Of a stretch of DNA of 64,000 nt, positions 27,297 to 37,076 are shown piece after piece. A program made the translations under genes and the position numbers. The stretch is from positions 3,038,001 through 3,102,000 of the forward strand of contig NZ_CP003984.1 of NCBI RefSeq assembly GCF_000738435.1, in the 5' to 3' direction. A model generated the notes under the pieces. It made no database searches. It had not been told where the DNA came from and was given only the letters and a program-made list of their open reading frames with translations. This DNA comes from Planktomarina temperata RCA23 (GTDB taxonomy: Bacteria; Pseudomonadota; Alphaproteobacteria; Rhodobacterales; Rhodobacteraceae). Position 1 is the first letter of the stretch. The number at the start of each line of letters is the position of its first letter.

Positions 27297-28739
27297 ATGA
27301 TCGAAAAGCGCCAATTTTATATAAACGGCCAATGGGTTAACCCAGCAACAGCGCATGACTTTGATGTCATAGATCCAAGCACAGAAGACGTGGTTGGGGT
27401 GATCTCCTTAGGCGGCCAGGCCGATACAGATGCAGCGGTCGCAGCGGCCAAAGCGGCCTTCCCCAGCTGGTCCCAGACCAGCAAAGCGGAACGTTTGGAG
27501 CTCTTGGAAAAACTCCTCGAAGTTTACAAAGCCCGGCAGGCCGATATGGCCGAAGCCATCAGCCTTGAAATGGGCGCGCCACAGAAATTGGCCCGCAATC
27601 AGCAGGTCGGTGCTGGGACATGGCATTTGCAAGGCTTCATTAATGCTTTCAAAGACTTTGAATTTGATCGCCCGCTTGGCCCCCAAGCGCCCAATGAGCG
27701 CACGGTCATGGAACCAATTGGTGTGACCGCTTTGATCACCCCTTGGAACTGGCCCATGAATCAAATTGTGCTCAAAGCCGTGCCCGCGCTGGCCTCTGGC
27801 TGCACCATGGTGTTGAAACCTTCGGAAGTCGCACCGCTCTCAGGCCTGTTGTTTGCTGAGATGATCCATGAGGCAGGCTTTCCGGCCGGTGTTTTCAACC
27901 TCGTCAATGGCGATGGACTGGGCGTTGGCACGCAATTGTCTGTGCATCCTGATGTGGATATGGTCAGCTTCACAGGGTCATCCCGTGCAGGCATCGCCAT
28001 TTCGAAAGCCGCCGCAGATACGCTCAAACGCGTAAGCCTCGAGCTTGGCGGCAAAGGGGCAAATATCATTTTCGCCAATGCCGCTGAAGATGCGGTGACC
28101 AATGGCGTCGCCCGCTGCATGCGCAATTCCGGCCAATCATGCAACGCCCCGACCCGTATGTTGGTGGAGCGGTCTCGCTATGCCGAGGCTCTGGAGCAAG
28201 CCGCAGCCGCAGCCGAGGCCACCAAGGTTGGCCCCGCTTCCGAAGAGGGCAACCACATCGGTCCGGTGGTCAGTCAAATGCAGTTTGACAAAATCCAGGC
28301 CCTAATCGAAGTGGGTATCAAAGAAGATGGCGCCACATTGATCGCCGGCGGGCTTGGTCGCCCTGAAGGGTTAAACCGCGGCTTTTATGTCCGCCCGACC
28401 ATATTTGCGGATGTGGACAACACCGCCCGCATCAACCGCGAGGAAATCTTTGGCCCCGTCATGAGCATCATGCCTTTTGATACGGAAGAGGAAGCCATCG
28501 CAATCGCCAATGACACGCCCTACGGTTTGACCAATTACATCCAATGCGGCGATCAAGAACAACGTCAGCGCGTGGCGCGGCAGTTGCGCTCTGGCATGGT
28601 CGAAACCAATTCCGTCGGCTTCGGCATGGGCAGCCCCTTTGGCGGCTATAAGCAATCGGGCAATGGCCGCGAAGGCGGTATATTTGGCCTGCATGAGTTC
28701 ATGGAAATCAAAGCTGTGAGCTGCTGGGAAGACGTGTAG
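27297..28739 (+). CDS. Aldehyde dehydrogenase family protein
   Basis: A 480-residue NAD(P)-dependent aldehyde dehydrogenase. The catalytic Cys is in SGQSCNAPTRML (about 281), the general base Glu in LELGGKGANI (about 247), and the TPWNWPMNQ cofactor segment lies near 148. A GGGAGG ribosome site precedes the ATG. The closest subgroup appears to be broad-range betaine/aryl-aldehyde-type enzymes; the substrate is undetermined. It is a single-gene unit between the hairpin region and the convergent pseudouridine synthase. Confidence 0.93.
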   Translation: MIEKRQFYINGQWVNPATAHDFDVIDPSTEDVVGVISLGGQADTDAAVAAAKAAFPSWSQTSKAERLELLEKLLEVYKARQADMAEAISLEMGAPQKLARNQQVGAGTWHLQGFINAFKDFEFDRPLGPQAPNERTVMEPIGVTALITPWNWPMNQIVLKAVPALASGCTMVLKPSEVAPLSGLLFAEMIHEAGFPAGVFNLVNGDGLGVGTQLSVHPDVDMVSFTGSSRAGIAISKAAADTLKRVSLELGGKGANIIFANAAEDAVTNGVARCMRNSGQSCNAPTRMLVERSRYAEALEQAAAAAEATKVGPASEEGNHIGPVVSQMQFDKIQALIEVGIKEDGATLIAGGLGRPEGLNRGFYVRPTIFADVDNTARINREEIFGPVMSIMPFDTEEEAIAIANDTPYGLTNYIQCGDQEQRQRVARQLRSGMVETNSVGFGMGSPFGGYKQSGNGREGGIFGLHEFMEIKAVSCWEDV

Positions 28740-28753
28740 CTCTTACGCCCAAA

Positions 28754-28816
28754 GCCCCATCAAAACTCACTTTCCTGGACAAGCTATAAGCGCAGGGACA
28801 GGGGTTTTGGTGGGGC
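28754..28816. terminator. 13-bp inverted repeat between convergent genes
   Basis: GCCCCATCAAAAC (28754-28766) pairs with GTTTTGGTGGGGC (28804-28816), 37-base loop, one G-T pair. It lies between the convergent aldehyde dehydrogenase and pseudouridine synthase genes. There is no clear T run, so a bidirectional terminator is only likely, not certain. Confidence 0.4.
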
Positions 28817-28869
28817 ACTTTTGATCTTGATCACACCGCGCGCCGCGCTCGAAAGACCAAGCCGCCATT

Positions 28870-29514
28870 TTAGAACGGTATTTTTGCGCGAAAATCCATC
28901 ATTTCGCCGCCATCCGGATGGCGCAGGCGCAGGCGGTGGGAATGGAGCATAAGGCGCGGAGCCGCTTGGCTTTCCGGCGTGCCATAAAACGGATCTCCCA
29001 AAATCGGGTGCCCAAGCGCCAACATATGCACCCTAAGTTGATGCGAACGACCCGTTTTTGGGCTCAATTTCACTCGCGTTTCCTGGGGGCCACTTTTAAT
29101 CACTTGCCAATCGGTCTGTGCCGCGCGGCCAGTCTCATGGCAAATCATCTGCCGTGGCCGGTTTGGCCAATCTACAATGATCGGAAGATCAACCGTGCCG
29201 CTTTGCTCCACCATTTGCCCCCAAACCCGCGCCACATAGGTCTTTTGCGTCTGGCGTTTTTCAAATTGCAGACCCAAATGACGTTGCGCGTGAGGTGACA
29301 GAGCAAAGACCATGACTCCAGAGGTGTCGCGATCCAACCGATGCACCAGAAGCGCCGTGGGATAATCGGCCTGAATGCGAGAGATCAAACAATCGGCCAA
29401 AAGCGGTCCACGCCCGGGCACAGACAGAAGACCCGAGGGCTTGTTGACCAGCAAAAGTTCATGATCCAGGTGGATCACATCCAAAGGGTCCATCGGAGGG
29501 TTATAGGCTGTCAT
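28870..29514 (-). CDS. RluA family RNA pseudouridine synthase
   Basis: A 214-residue pseudouridine synthase. The catalytic aspartate lies in HRLDRDTSGVMVFA (about 58-71). The LSPKTGRSHQLRVHM and GHPILGDPFYG motifs follow. There is no N-terminal S4 domain, as in the short RluA/TruC-like members. It isomerises uridines in rRNA or tRNA; the specific target is not readable. Two start codons near the N-terminus are possible; the longer is taken. Confidence 0.9.
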   Translation of the reverse strand: MTAYNPPMDPLDVIHLDHELLLVNKPSGLLSVPGRGPLLADCLISRIQADYPTALLVHRLDRDTSGVMVFALSPHAQRHLGLQFEKRQTQKTYVARVWGQMVEQSGTVDLPIIVDWPNRPRQMICHETGRAAQTDWQVIKSGPQETRVKLSPKTGRSHQLRVHMLALGHPILGDPFYGTPESQAAPRLMLHSHRLRLRHPDGGEMMDFRAKIPF

Positions 29515-29640
29515 GCCCCGCCCATAGCTCTTTCGCGCCTATAGGTAAATTGCCCAGCAAAAAATATCCATTTTCTAGATCCACAGTTTACAAACTTCGC
29601 ATTTTTAAGGTATCCTAAGACATTGTTAAGGATTTAATTA

Positions 29641-31767
29641 ATGAAATTATTTTGGGCTGCCCTCAGTGGTGTTTTGTGTACCGCGCATATTTCATTCGCC
29701 GAACCAAGGGTCACATATAACGCCTATGGCATGCCTGGTCTGGTCGATATGCCCAGCGCGCAATCGGCACCGGACGCAGAGTTGAGTTTTTCCGTTTCGC
29801 AATCGGGCAAGAGCCTGCGCAATACGTTGACGTTTCAGATTGCCCCCCGGCTGACGGGGGCCTTTCGCTACTCATCTATCGAAAGGCCAACACAAACACT
29901 CTACGACCGATCTTTTGATCTGCGCTACCGGCTGCTTGACGAAACGCAGCTCCGGCCCGCCGTTGCCGTGGGTTTGCAAGATTTTATCGGTACGGGCGTT
30001 TATAGCGGCGAGTATGTTGCAGCGAGCAAAACCTTCGGCCCGGTTGTCGCCACCGCAGGCATTGGGTGGGGCCGTTTGGGATCACATAATAGTTTTGACA
30101 ATCCTCTTGGCATGATTTCCAGCCGCTTTGATACCCGTGACGCGGGCTATACCGGCACTGGAGGGCGCATCGAATCCGCGCGCTGGTTTCGCGGTCCAGC
30201 GGCCTTTTTTGCCGGCTTTGCTTGGCCAGTGACCGACAAGGTTACGCTCAAGGCTGAATATTCCTCGGATGCGTACACACAGGAAGTTTCCTACGGCCAT
30301 TTTGAGCATCGCTCTCCTTTCAATCTGGCGCTTGATTATCAGATCAAACCCACCGTCCAGCTCACCGCCTATGCGCAGCATGGTGATGAAATAGGCATTT
30401 TGGCCAGTCTGACCAGCAATCCAAAACACAGCCCCGGCGGCGCAACCCGCGATCCGGCCCCTATGCCGGTGTTACCGCGTGCCAAGGCTCAGGTCGCTCC
30501 TGCTGGGTGGTCAGAAATCCCATCCTTGCGCAGCGCGCTGATCACCGCGCTGACCCCGGTGCTTCGGCAGGATGGCATCCAACTCATCGGTCTATCGCTG
30601 ACCGATACGATCGCCATTGCGACCGTCGAAAACCACCGCTATCAATCGCAACCCCAAGCCATTGGCCATGTCGCACGCCTGTTGTCTAATTCGCTCCCAG
30701 CTTCCGTTGACACCATAGCCGTAGTTCCGATGGTCAAGGGCATAGCGGGCTCTCGAGTGATTTTCCCACGCGATGCACTAGAAACCCATGAGGCCACCCC
30801 CACGGGCGCATCCGACATGCGCGCCGCGACAATCGTGACAGATGCCGCAGCCATAGATCACAGAGCCGCGGCAGCCGAGGGCGTTTTTCCTCAATTCTCA
30901 TAGTCCTTTGGGCCAGACGTCTCCGCATCCTTATTTGATCCAGATAATCCTGTGGCCTTATCACTTGGGGCAAAGCTGGCAGCGGAGTGGGTGCCCGCAA
31001 GGGGGGTCTATGTCACCGGCACGCTTCGCCAAAATATCGTGGACAACTACACCTCCACACCAAGATATTCCGATTCCATCATCACGCATGTGCGATCGGA
31101 TTCCACGTTTTACGACCGCGCCAACGGACCTGTGCTTCAAGATCTCACCGCCAATTATCGCTTTCGGCCAGGAACCAATCTCTATGGCCGGTTCAGCGCC
31201 GGATATTTGGAGCGCATGTATGGCGGCCTATCTGCCGAGCTCTTGTGGAAACCTGTTGACAGCAAATTCGGTCTTGGCTTCGAGGTCAGCGCCGTTCGCC
31301 AAAGAAGTTTCGACGGGCTTGGCTTTGCCCCGCTCACCGTCACGACAGCAGGCCTGGGCGCCCCAAGATCCTATGACACCATTACCGGGCATTTTTCCGG
31401 CTATTATGCTTTCGACAACGGGCTGCATGCACAACTCGATGTCGGTCGGTATCTGGCAAAAGACTGGGGGATGAGTGTGCAATTGAACCGGGAGTTCAAC
31501 AACGGTTGGAAGGTCGGTGCCTATGCGACGCTGACCGATATTTCCTTTGATGATTTTGGCGAGGGATCTTTTGACAAAGGTATCGTCATGGAAATTCCAA
31601 CCTCTTGGAGCATTGGCCGCCCAAGCCGTGTGAAACGGTCCGTGGTCATTCGTCCCCTCCTGCGCGATGGCGGTGCGAAATTGGATCTTTCGGATCGGCT
31701 ATATGACCTGGTTCGTGACACCCATGTTCCGCAGCTTGAGGCCCAATGGGGCCGGTTTTGGAGGTAG
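29641..31767 (+). pseudogene. yjbH: YjbH-domain outer-membrane protein interrupted by an in-frame amber codon
   Basis: Codons 1-420 (to 30900) and the stretch after 30903 lie in the same frame and together give about 708 codons, the normal YjbH length. The only interruption is TAG at 30901-30903. The N-terminus is a signal peptide (cleavage about residue 20) with an AAGGA site eight bases before the ATG. The rest is beta-rich, as expected for the exopolysaccharide-linked YjbH family. The sequence after the stop (SFGPDVSASLFDPDNP and onward) is still a good family match, so the mutation is recent, read through, or a sequence error. yjbF follows at once. Confidence 0.85.
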
Positions 31768-31769
31768 AC

Positions 31770-32432
31770 ATGCGCAGACTCATCGCTCTGGGCCTGATGG
31801 CTCTTTTGGTCGGTTGCGGCTCCCCATCCCCAGATGGCACTCAACCCTGGTCCCAGAAAATTTTAGATCAAGGTTTGTCACTGCTCAAACCCAAAGCTCC
31901 GGAACCGGCGCCCGAACCAGAAGTATTCACACGCGCCAGTGTCACCGAAGGCCAAACAGGCCCAGTTATTTTGGTCAGCGCACCAAAGCTGGAGGCCAAG
32001 GCCTCGCTGAACATGATCCAAGAAAACGGTCCAACCCGAACCTATGTCTCGGATGACGGTATTGCTCTGCTGCTGCAAAATGGCTTGCTCGCGGGATCGC
32101 GCGGCTTTGGCGATGACCTGATGAGCTCAGATCATGCGGCAGCACATCGCGCTATTTTCAAAGGGTCCGGGCAATATGAACGGATGCTGCGCTATATAAA
32201 CTCGCAAAATCATCTTGAAGCCGTCCCCCTGACCTGCGGCCTCACCGATCATGGTGCTCAGACGATCACCATTTTAGGCCACAAACATAGGGTTATCAGA
32301 CGCGTAGAGATCTGTGATCTGGCCGGGCGGCAGATTGAAAACACCTTTTGGATCTCAGGAAAAACTATTTGGAAATCGCAACAATGGGTCAGTGATCGGG
32401 TCGGTAGCTTGACCATTGAGCAAGTTCAGTAG
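31770..32432 (+). CDS. YjbF-family lipoprotein
   Basis: A 220-residue lipoprotein of the YjbF/GfcB type. The ATG at 31770 is preceded by GGAGGT and gives a lipobox (LVGC, Cys at about 16). An in-frame ATG at 31746 would extend into the yjbH end and spoil the signal peptide. YjbF proteins accompany YjbH in exopolysaccharide secretion loci; the exact role is unknown. The gene is intact although its yjbH partner is broken. galE follows 18 bases later. Confidence 0.85.
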   Translation: MRRLIALGLMALLVGCGSPSPDGTQPWSQKILDQGLSLLKPKAPEPAPEPEVFTRASVTEGQTGPVILVSAPKLEAKASLNMIQENGPTRTYVSDDGIALLLQNGLLAGSRGFGDDLMSSDHAAAHRAIFKGSGQYERMLRYINSQNHLEAVPLTCGLTDHGAQTITILGHKHRVIRRVEICDLAGRQIENTFWISGKTIWKSQQWVSDRVGSLTIEQVQ

Positions 32433-32450
32433 CTTCGCTAGGATAACCCG

Positions 32451-33461
32451 ATGGGAAACAAAATATTACTCACAGGCGGGGCGGGCTATATTGGGTCGCA
32501 TACTTATGTTGCCCTCATCGAAGCGGGGTTTGAGGTTGTCATTTTAGACAATTTCTCAAATTCAAACCCCAGTGTTTTGATCCGTTTGGGACAAATCACC
32601 GGGCAAAATCAGGTCATTTGCTACGAAGGCTCGGTGCTGGACAAGGCGCTGTTGGCACAGATTTTCACCGAACATGATATCTCCGCCGTGATCCATTTTG
32701 CAGCGCTCAAGGCTGTGGGGGAGAGTGTTGAACAGCCGCTTGCGTATTTTTCAACCAATGTCACCGGTCTTTTATGCCTGCTGGAAGAAATGAAGAGCGC
32801 AGGCATTACGCGTTTGGTGTTTTCCTCCTCCGCAACCGTATATGGCGAGCCAGAGGAGGTTCCCATTGCTGAAACCGCTCCGCTACAATTCACGAGCCCC
32901 TATGGGTTCACCAAGGTCGCCAGCGAGCAAATTTTGACCCAAGCTGCGGCCGCTGACCCCTGGGCCTTTGGCGTGCTGCGCTATTTCAATCCAGCCAGGG
33001 CCCATCCCAGCGGATTAATTGGCGAAGATCCGTCCGACATTCCCAACAACCTCATGCCCTATATCGCAAAGGTTGCGAGCGGCGCATTGCCACATCTCAA
33101 TGTATTTGGGAATGACTACGACACCCGCGATGGCACAGGCGAACGCGATTACATTCATGTCTGCGACCTAGCGCGCGGCCATGTGTTATCTGTGCAAAAA
33201 TTACTCTCCACCGATGAGGGGCATGTGGTCAACCTCGGCACAGGGCAGGCCTATTCCGTTCTAGAAATGAACACCGCCTATGGCAAGGCCGCCGGCCGAG
33301 ACCTGCCCTATGTCATCGCCCCCCGCCGCGCAGGCGACGTGCCAACCTGTCTGGCTGATGTGCGCAAAGCGAAAGAGGTTTTGGGCTTTGAGACTCACTT
33401 CGGTCTGGATGATATGTGCCAAAGCTCCTGGAATTGGATCGAAACACAAGCCCGCAGCTAG
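32451..33461 (+). CDS. galE: UDP-glucose 4-epimerase GalE
   Basis: A 336-residue extended SDR that interconverts UDP-glucose and UDP-galactose. The NAD motif is GGAGYIGSH (about 9-17). The catalytic pair is YGFTK near 151-155, and the typical FNPARAHPSGLIGEDP segment is present. It probably supplies UDP-galactose for surface polysaccharide together with the preceding yjbH-yjbF genes. Its stop TAG shares the palindrome CTAG (33458-33461) with the stop of the convergent oxidase gene. Confidence 0.94.
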   Translation: MGNKILLTGGAGYIGSHTYVALIEAGFEVVILDNFSNSNPSVLIRLGQITGQNQVICYEGSVLDKALLAQIFTEHDISAVIHFAALKAVGESVEQPLAYFSTNVTGLLCLLEEMKSAGITRLVFSSSATVYGEPEEVPIAETAPLQFTSPYGFTKVASEQILTQAAAADPWAFGVLRYFNPARAHPSGLIGEDPSDIPNNLMPYIAKVASGALPHLNVFGNDYDTRDGTGERDYIHVCDLARGHVLSVQKLLSTDEGHVVNLGTGQAYSVLEMNTAYGKAAGRDLPYVIAPRRAGDVPTCLADVRKAKEVLGFETHFGLDDMCQSSWNWIETQARS

Positions 33462-34885
33462 GCGGCCCTGGGCGGCAGAACGGCCCCAGGGTTCAAAATG
33501 CCTTGGGGATCCAGCGTGTCTTTGATCTGGCGCATCAGTTGCAATTTCACAGGATCGCCAAAACGCGCAATATCCGCCACCTTGAGCCGCCCAACGCCAT
33601 GCTCCGCAGAAACAGATCCCCCCAATTCATGCGTAAGGCGATGCACCTCTGCCTGCAAATCTGCGCGCATGTCGCGGTAGTTTGAGGCCGGTACACCCTC
33701 AGCCGGGAAAAGGTTGTAATGCAGGTTCCCATCCCCAAGATGACCGAAACAATTAATTCGGAGGTCGCCAAAACGGGCCAGCATTGCAGGCATCTTGGCG
33801 ATAAACCCGGCAATTTCTGACAGCGGCAAAGAAATATCCGACGAGCAGATCGCGCCAATTGCACGGTTGGCAAGAGGGATGGTTTCTCGCAAGCTCCACA
33901 GATCCTGCGCTTGCTGCGCAGATTGGGCGATCACCCCATCACGGATCAAGTCAGATGCCTGCTCAAACAGAGTTTCAATTGCTTGTTCCGCCCCTGTACC
34001 ATTCGAAAGACCGAGATGCAGCAAAACCGACCAATTGGGCGGCGAAGACCATGGCTGACGCATCTGCGGGTGAGTCTCGGCCAAAAAGCGCAAGCCCTGT
34101 CCAGAAATCAACTCAAACGCAGAGATGCTCTCACCCAATAGGCCCCTAGCCCGCCCCAACAGATCCAGCGCCGCACTTGGACTTTCTACGGTCAAAAGCG
34201 CCGTGCCCTCAGATTGGGGGCGGGGCGCCAGCTTGAGACTCGCAGCGGTAATAATGCCTAAGGTGCCCTCAGACCCAATGAGCAAGTGCCGCAGATCATA
34301 GCCCGTATTATCTTTTCGCAGTCGTTGCAGACCGTTGAAAATCCGGCCATCTGCCATCACGGCTTCAATGCCCAAAACTTGGTCGCGCGCCATGCCATAC
34401 CGCAGGACATTTACCCCGCCGGCATTCGTCGCAAGCAAGCCGCCAATCTGCGCCGTGCCTTCAGAAGCCAGCGATAGTGGAAACAATCGATCGACATCGG
34501 CCGCGCTTTGTTGAACCTCCGCCAACACCGCACCAGCTTCAGCCACCAGAACATTCTCCTCAGGGTAACGGGCCCGAATCCGGCGCATTCGCCCAAGGCT
34601 CAAGATCAGCGGGCTTGGGGCGCCATTCTTGGATTCTGGCAAGATTTGTCCCCCAACAAGACCGGTTCCGCCTCCATAGGGCACAACCCCGATCCGAGCC
34701 GCCGCCGCCGCCGCAATGACCTGCGCCACTTGAGCCGTGCTTTCCGGAGCCACCAAAAGCCCAGCAGATCCCTGGTAATATCCGCGCGGCTCGGTCAGAT
34801 ATTTATCGCTCAGCTCTGGAAAGGCTGCGGCCGGCAGGAGGCGTTGCAATTGGCTTGTAAATTCTGCCGTCACTGGATTTAACAT
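33458..34885 (-). CDS. FAD-binding 2-hydroxyacid oxidase (GlcD/D-lactate dehydrogenase-like)
   Basis: A 475-residue flavoprotein with an N-terminal FAD_binding_4 domain (VPYGGGTGLVGGQ, about 75-90) and a C-terminal FAD-oxidase domain (CFGHLGDGNLHYN and SAEHGVGRLK). The family oxidises D-lactate, D-2-hydroxyglutarate or glycolate. The short loops and a stand-alone gene fit a D-2-hydroxyglutarate/D-lactate dehydrogenase. Start chosen at the ATG at 34885 (MLNPVTAEF); the frame runs further to 34918 without a better start. Confidence 0.9.
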   Translation of the reverse strand: MLNPVTAEFTSQLQRLLPAAAFPELSDKYLTEPRGYYQGSAGLLVAPESTAQVAQVIAAAAAARIGVVPYGGGTGLVGGQILPESKNGAPSPLILSLGRMRRIRARYPEENVLVAEAGAVLAEVQQSAADVDRLFPLSLASEGTAQIGGLLATNAGGVNVLRYGMARDQVLGIEAVMADGRIFNGLQRLRKDNTGYDLRHLLIGSEGTLGIITAASLKLAPRPQSEGTALLTVESPSAALDLLGRARGLLGESISAFELISGQGLRFLAETHPQMRQPWSSPPNWSVLLHLGLSNGTGAEQAIETLFEQASDLIRDGVIAQSAQQAQDLWSLRETIPLANRAIGAICSSDISLPLSEIAGFIAKMPAMLARFGDLRINCFGHLGDGNLHYNLFPAEGVPASNYRDMRADLQAEVHRLTHELGGSVSAEHGVGRLKVADIARFGDPVKLQLMRQIKDTLDPQGILNPGAVLPPRAA

Positions 34886-35206
34886 AACGCCCTTGCCCTC
34901 TTGTCGCCCACCGTGCAAAAACGCCGCGCTGCCCCCGTGTCAGTAATGACAGACCTCCGCTTTGGCAATTTTTTTCTCCATGGTCGCCATGCAAGCCCCG
35001 GCACATGCGGCGCTTGACTCTGGACGCGGGACACGTGTAAACGCAGGCGAATCCCGGAAGTTGTAGTCTTCCGGTCCTCAGGCTTTTGCCAGGATCGCCA
35101 TCCGTCAGCGCGTTGCGCCCACGGGTGCTTTTTCGGTTTGGGACTTTGGAAATTTACGCGGCCTGCGCTATTGCGGGATCGTGTGCGGAGCGAAAGGGGC
35201 GGACCC
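34886..35206 (+). other. Intergenic leader before ffh with a 7-bp hairpin
   Basis: No gene is supported in these 321 bases; the ORFs crossing it are extensions of neighbours. It holds a perfect hairpin CCGGAAG-TTGTAGT-CTTCCGG at 35054-35074. I looked for the SRP RNA core (GGAAGNNAGCAGCC type) and did not find it, so this is not ffs. Divergent promoters for ffh and the oxidase must lie here. Confidence 0.4.
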
Positions 35207-36703
35207 ATGTTTGAAAATCTATCCGAACGCCTTGGTGGTGTATTTGATCGGCTGACCAAGCAAGGTGCGCTGTCGGAAGAGGATGTGAAAACAGCCCTGC
35301 GTGAGGTGCGCGTTGCGCTCCTAGAGGCCGATGTCAGCCTGCCTGTTGCCCGCGAATTCATTAAGAAAGTTCAAAGCAAAGCCACTGGATCGGCTGTCAC
35401 AAAATCAATCACCCCCGGCCAGCAAGTGGTCAAGATCGTCCATGACGCTCTGATTGACACGCTGCGCGGTGAAGGCGAACCGGGTGATCTGAAGATCGAC
35501 AACCCACCCGCTGCGATTTTGATGGTGGGTCTGCAAGGCTCCGGTAAAACCACGACCACCGGGAAACTGGCAAAACGCTTGGCCGGCCGCGAAGGTAAAA
35601 AGGTACTGATGGCCTCATTGGACATCTACCGCCCCGCCGCGATGGAACAACTCGCGATTTTGGGTGCGCAGGTGGGTGTTGATACCCTGCCCATCGTCGC
35701 CGGTGAAACCGCAGTCCAAATTGCCAAACGTGCCAAACAGCAGGCCACATTGGGCGGCTACGACGTCTATATGCTCGACACTGCCGGGCGTCTGCAAATC
35801 GACGAAACCCTGATGCAGGAAGTTGAGGATGTGCGCGATGCGGTCGAGCCGCGTGAAACACTCCTCGTCGTCGATGGGTTAACAGGCCAAGTGGCCGTAG
35901 AAGTCGCCGAAGAATTTGACGGCAAAATCGGCATCTCTGGCGTGGTTCTCACCCGTATGGATGGGGACGGTCGCGGTGGTGCGGCGCTGTCAATGCGTGC
36001 GGTCACCGGCAAGCCGATCAAATTTGTAGGCTCCGGCGAAAAAATGGATGCGTTGGAAACTTTCGAGCCCGAGCGCATCGCGGGACGCATTTTGGGCATG
36101 GGCGATATCGTCGCTTTGGTCGAAAAGGCACAAGAAACGCTTGAGGCTGAACAAGCCGAACGGATGATGCGCCGCCTGCAAAAGGGCATGTTCAACATGA
36201 ACGATCTGCGCAGCCAGCTTGAGCAAATGCAAAAAATGGGTGGTATGCAGGGCCTGATGGGCATGATGCCCGGCATGGCAAAAATGAAGGGCAAGATTGA
36301 TCAAGCCGGCCTCGATGACAGCCTGTTAAAGCGCCAAATTGCCTTGATCAATTCCATGACAAAAAAAGAGCGAGCCAATCCCGCTTTGCTGCAAGCCAGC
36401 CGAAAAAAGCGGATCGCAGCGGGGGCGGGGCTTGAGGTGAGTGATCTCAATAAATTGCTCAAACAGCATCGCCAAATGTCAGATATGATGAAGAAAATTG
36501 GCAAAAAAGGCGGGTTGGGCGCTCTCAAGGGCATGCTCGGCGGCCAGGGCGCCCCAAGTCAAGCAGAGCTTGCCGCAGCACAAGAGCAAATCGCCAGTGG
36601 CGCTATGGGCGGCCTGCCCAAAGGCATGAGCTTGCCCAAAGGAATGGGCGGATTGGGCGGCGGTTTGCCCGGTGGCCTGAGCGGTTTGGGAAAAAAGAAA
36701 TGA
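35207..36703 (+). CDS. ffh: Signal recognition particle protein Ffh
   Basis: A 498-residue SRP54-type GTPase for co-translational membrane targeting. The N domain is about 1-90 and the G domain starts with the P-loop GLQGSGKTTTTGKLA near 110 and DTAGRLQID later. The methionine-rich M domain binds SRP RNA and signal peptides (LEQMQKMGGMQGLMGMMPG) and the tail is Gly/Leu-rich. The ATG at 35207 (MFENLSERLGG) is the family start; the frame opens earlier. It leads the ffh - chorismate mutase - rpsP - rimM - trmD run. Confidence 0.97.
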   Translation: MFENLSERLGGVFDRLTKQGALSEEDVKTALREVRVALLEADVSLPVAREFIKKVQSKATGSAVTKSITPGQQVVKIVHDALIDTLRGEGEPGDLKIDNPPAAILMVGLQGSGKTTTTGKLAKRLAGREGKKVLMASLDIYRPAAMEQLAILGAQVGVDTLPIVAGETAVQIAKRAKQQATLGGYDVYMLDTAGRLQIDETLMQEVEDVRDAVEPRETLLVVDGLTGQVAVEVAEEFDGKIGISGVVLTRMDGDGRGGAALSMRAVTGKPIKFVGSGEKMDALETFEPERIAGRILGMGDIVALVEKAQETLEAEQAERMMRRLQKGMFNMNDLRSQLEQMQKMGGMQGLMGMMPGMAKMKGKIDQAGLDDSLLKRQIALINSMTKKERANPALLQASRKKRIAAGAGLEVSDLNKLLKQHRQMSDMMKKIGKKGGLGALKGMLGGQGAPSQAELAAAQEQIASGAMGGLPKGMSLPKGMGGLGGGLPGGLSGLGKKK

Positions 36704-36734
36704 ACCATTCAGATATGACACCCGGAGGCCTGTT

Positions 36735-37031
36735 ATGACGGACGATACCACACGCGCCGCAGAGCTGCTGAAATCACACCGCGAGAGCATTGATCGCTTG
36801 GATGCCATCTTGGTTTATACTCTGGGCGAGCGTTTTGCCCACACCCAAGCCGTGGGGCAGCTCAAAGCCAAACATGCTCTACCACCATCGGATCCCGCCC
36901 GTGAGACGCAACAAATTACCCGTCTGCAAGATCTGGCGCAACGCGCCGATCTCGACCCCGAATTCGCCAAGAAATTTCTGAACTTTATTGTTCAAGAAGT
37001 CATCCAGAACCACAAAACTTATCAAGAATAG
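36735..37031 (+). CDS. Chorismate mutase (AroQ type)
   Basis: A 98-residue all-helical AroQ-class chorismate mutase, converting chorismate to prephenate for Phe/Tyr synthesis. Recognised from SIDRLDAILVYTLGERF (about 18-34), the basic QAVGQLKAKH helix and the C-terminal FLNFIVQEVIQNH helix. Length is that of the monofunctional domain. It sits between ffh and rpsP, the order usual in Rhodobacteraceae. Confidence 0.9.
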   Translation: MTDDTTRAAELLKSHRESIDRLDAILVYTLGERFAHTQAVGQLKAKHALPPSDPARETQQITRLQDLAQRADLDPEFAKKFLNFIVQEVIQNHKTYQE

Positions 37032-37076
37032 ACCGCAATATCTGCTGCCTATTTGCCATTTTCAAGGAGATTAACA

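Noticed and set aside
30908-31474. 188-residue plus-strand frame after the yjbH stop
   Set aside because: It is in a different frame from yjbH, whose own frame continues with clear family sequence.
34886-35206. Possible SRP RNA (ffs) next to ffh
   Set aside because: The conserved GGAAG...AGCAGCC core was not found on either strand; only a simple hairpin is present.
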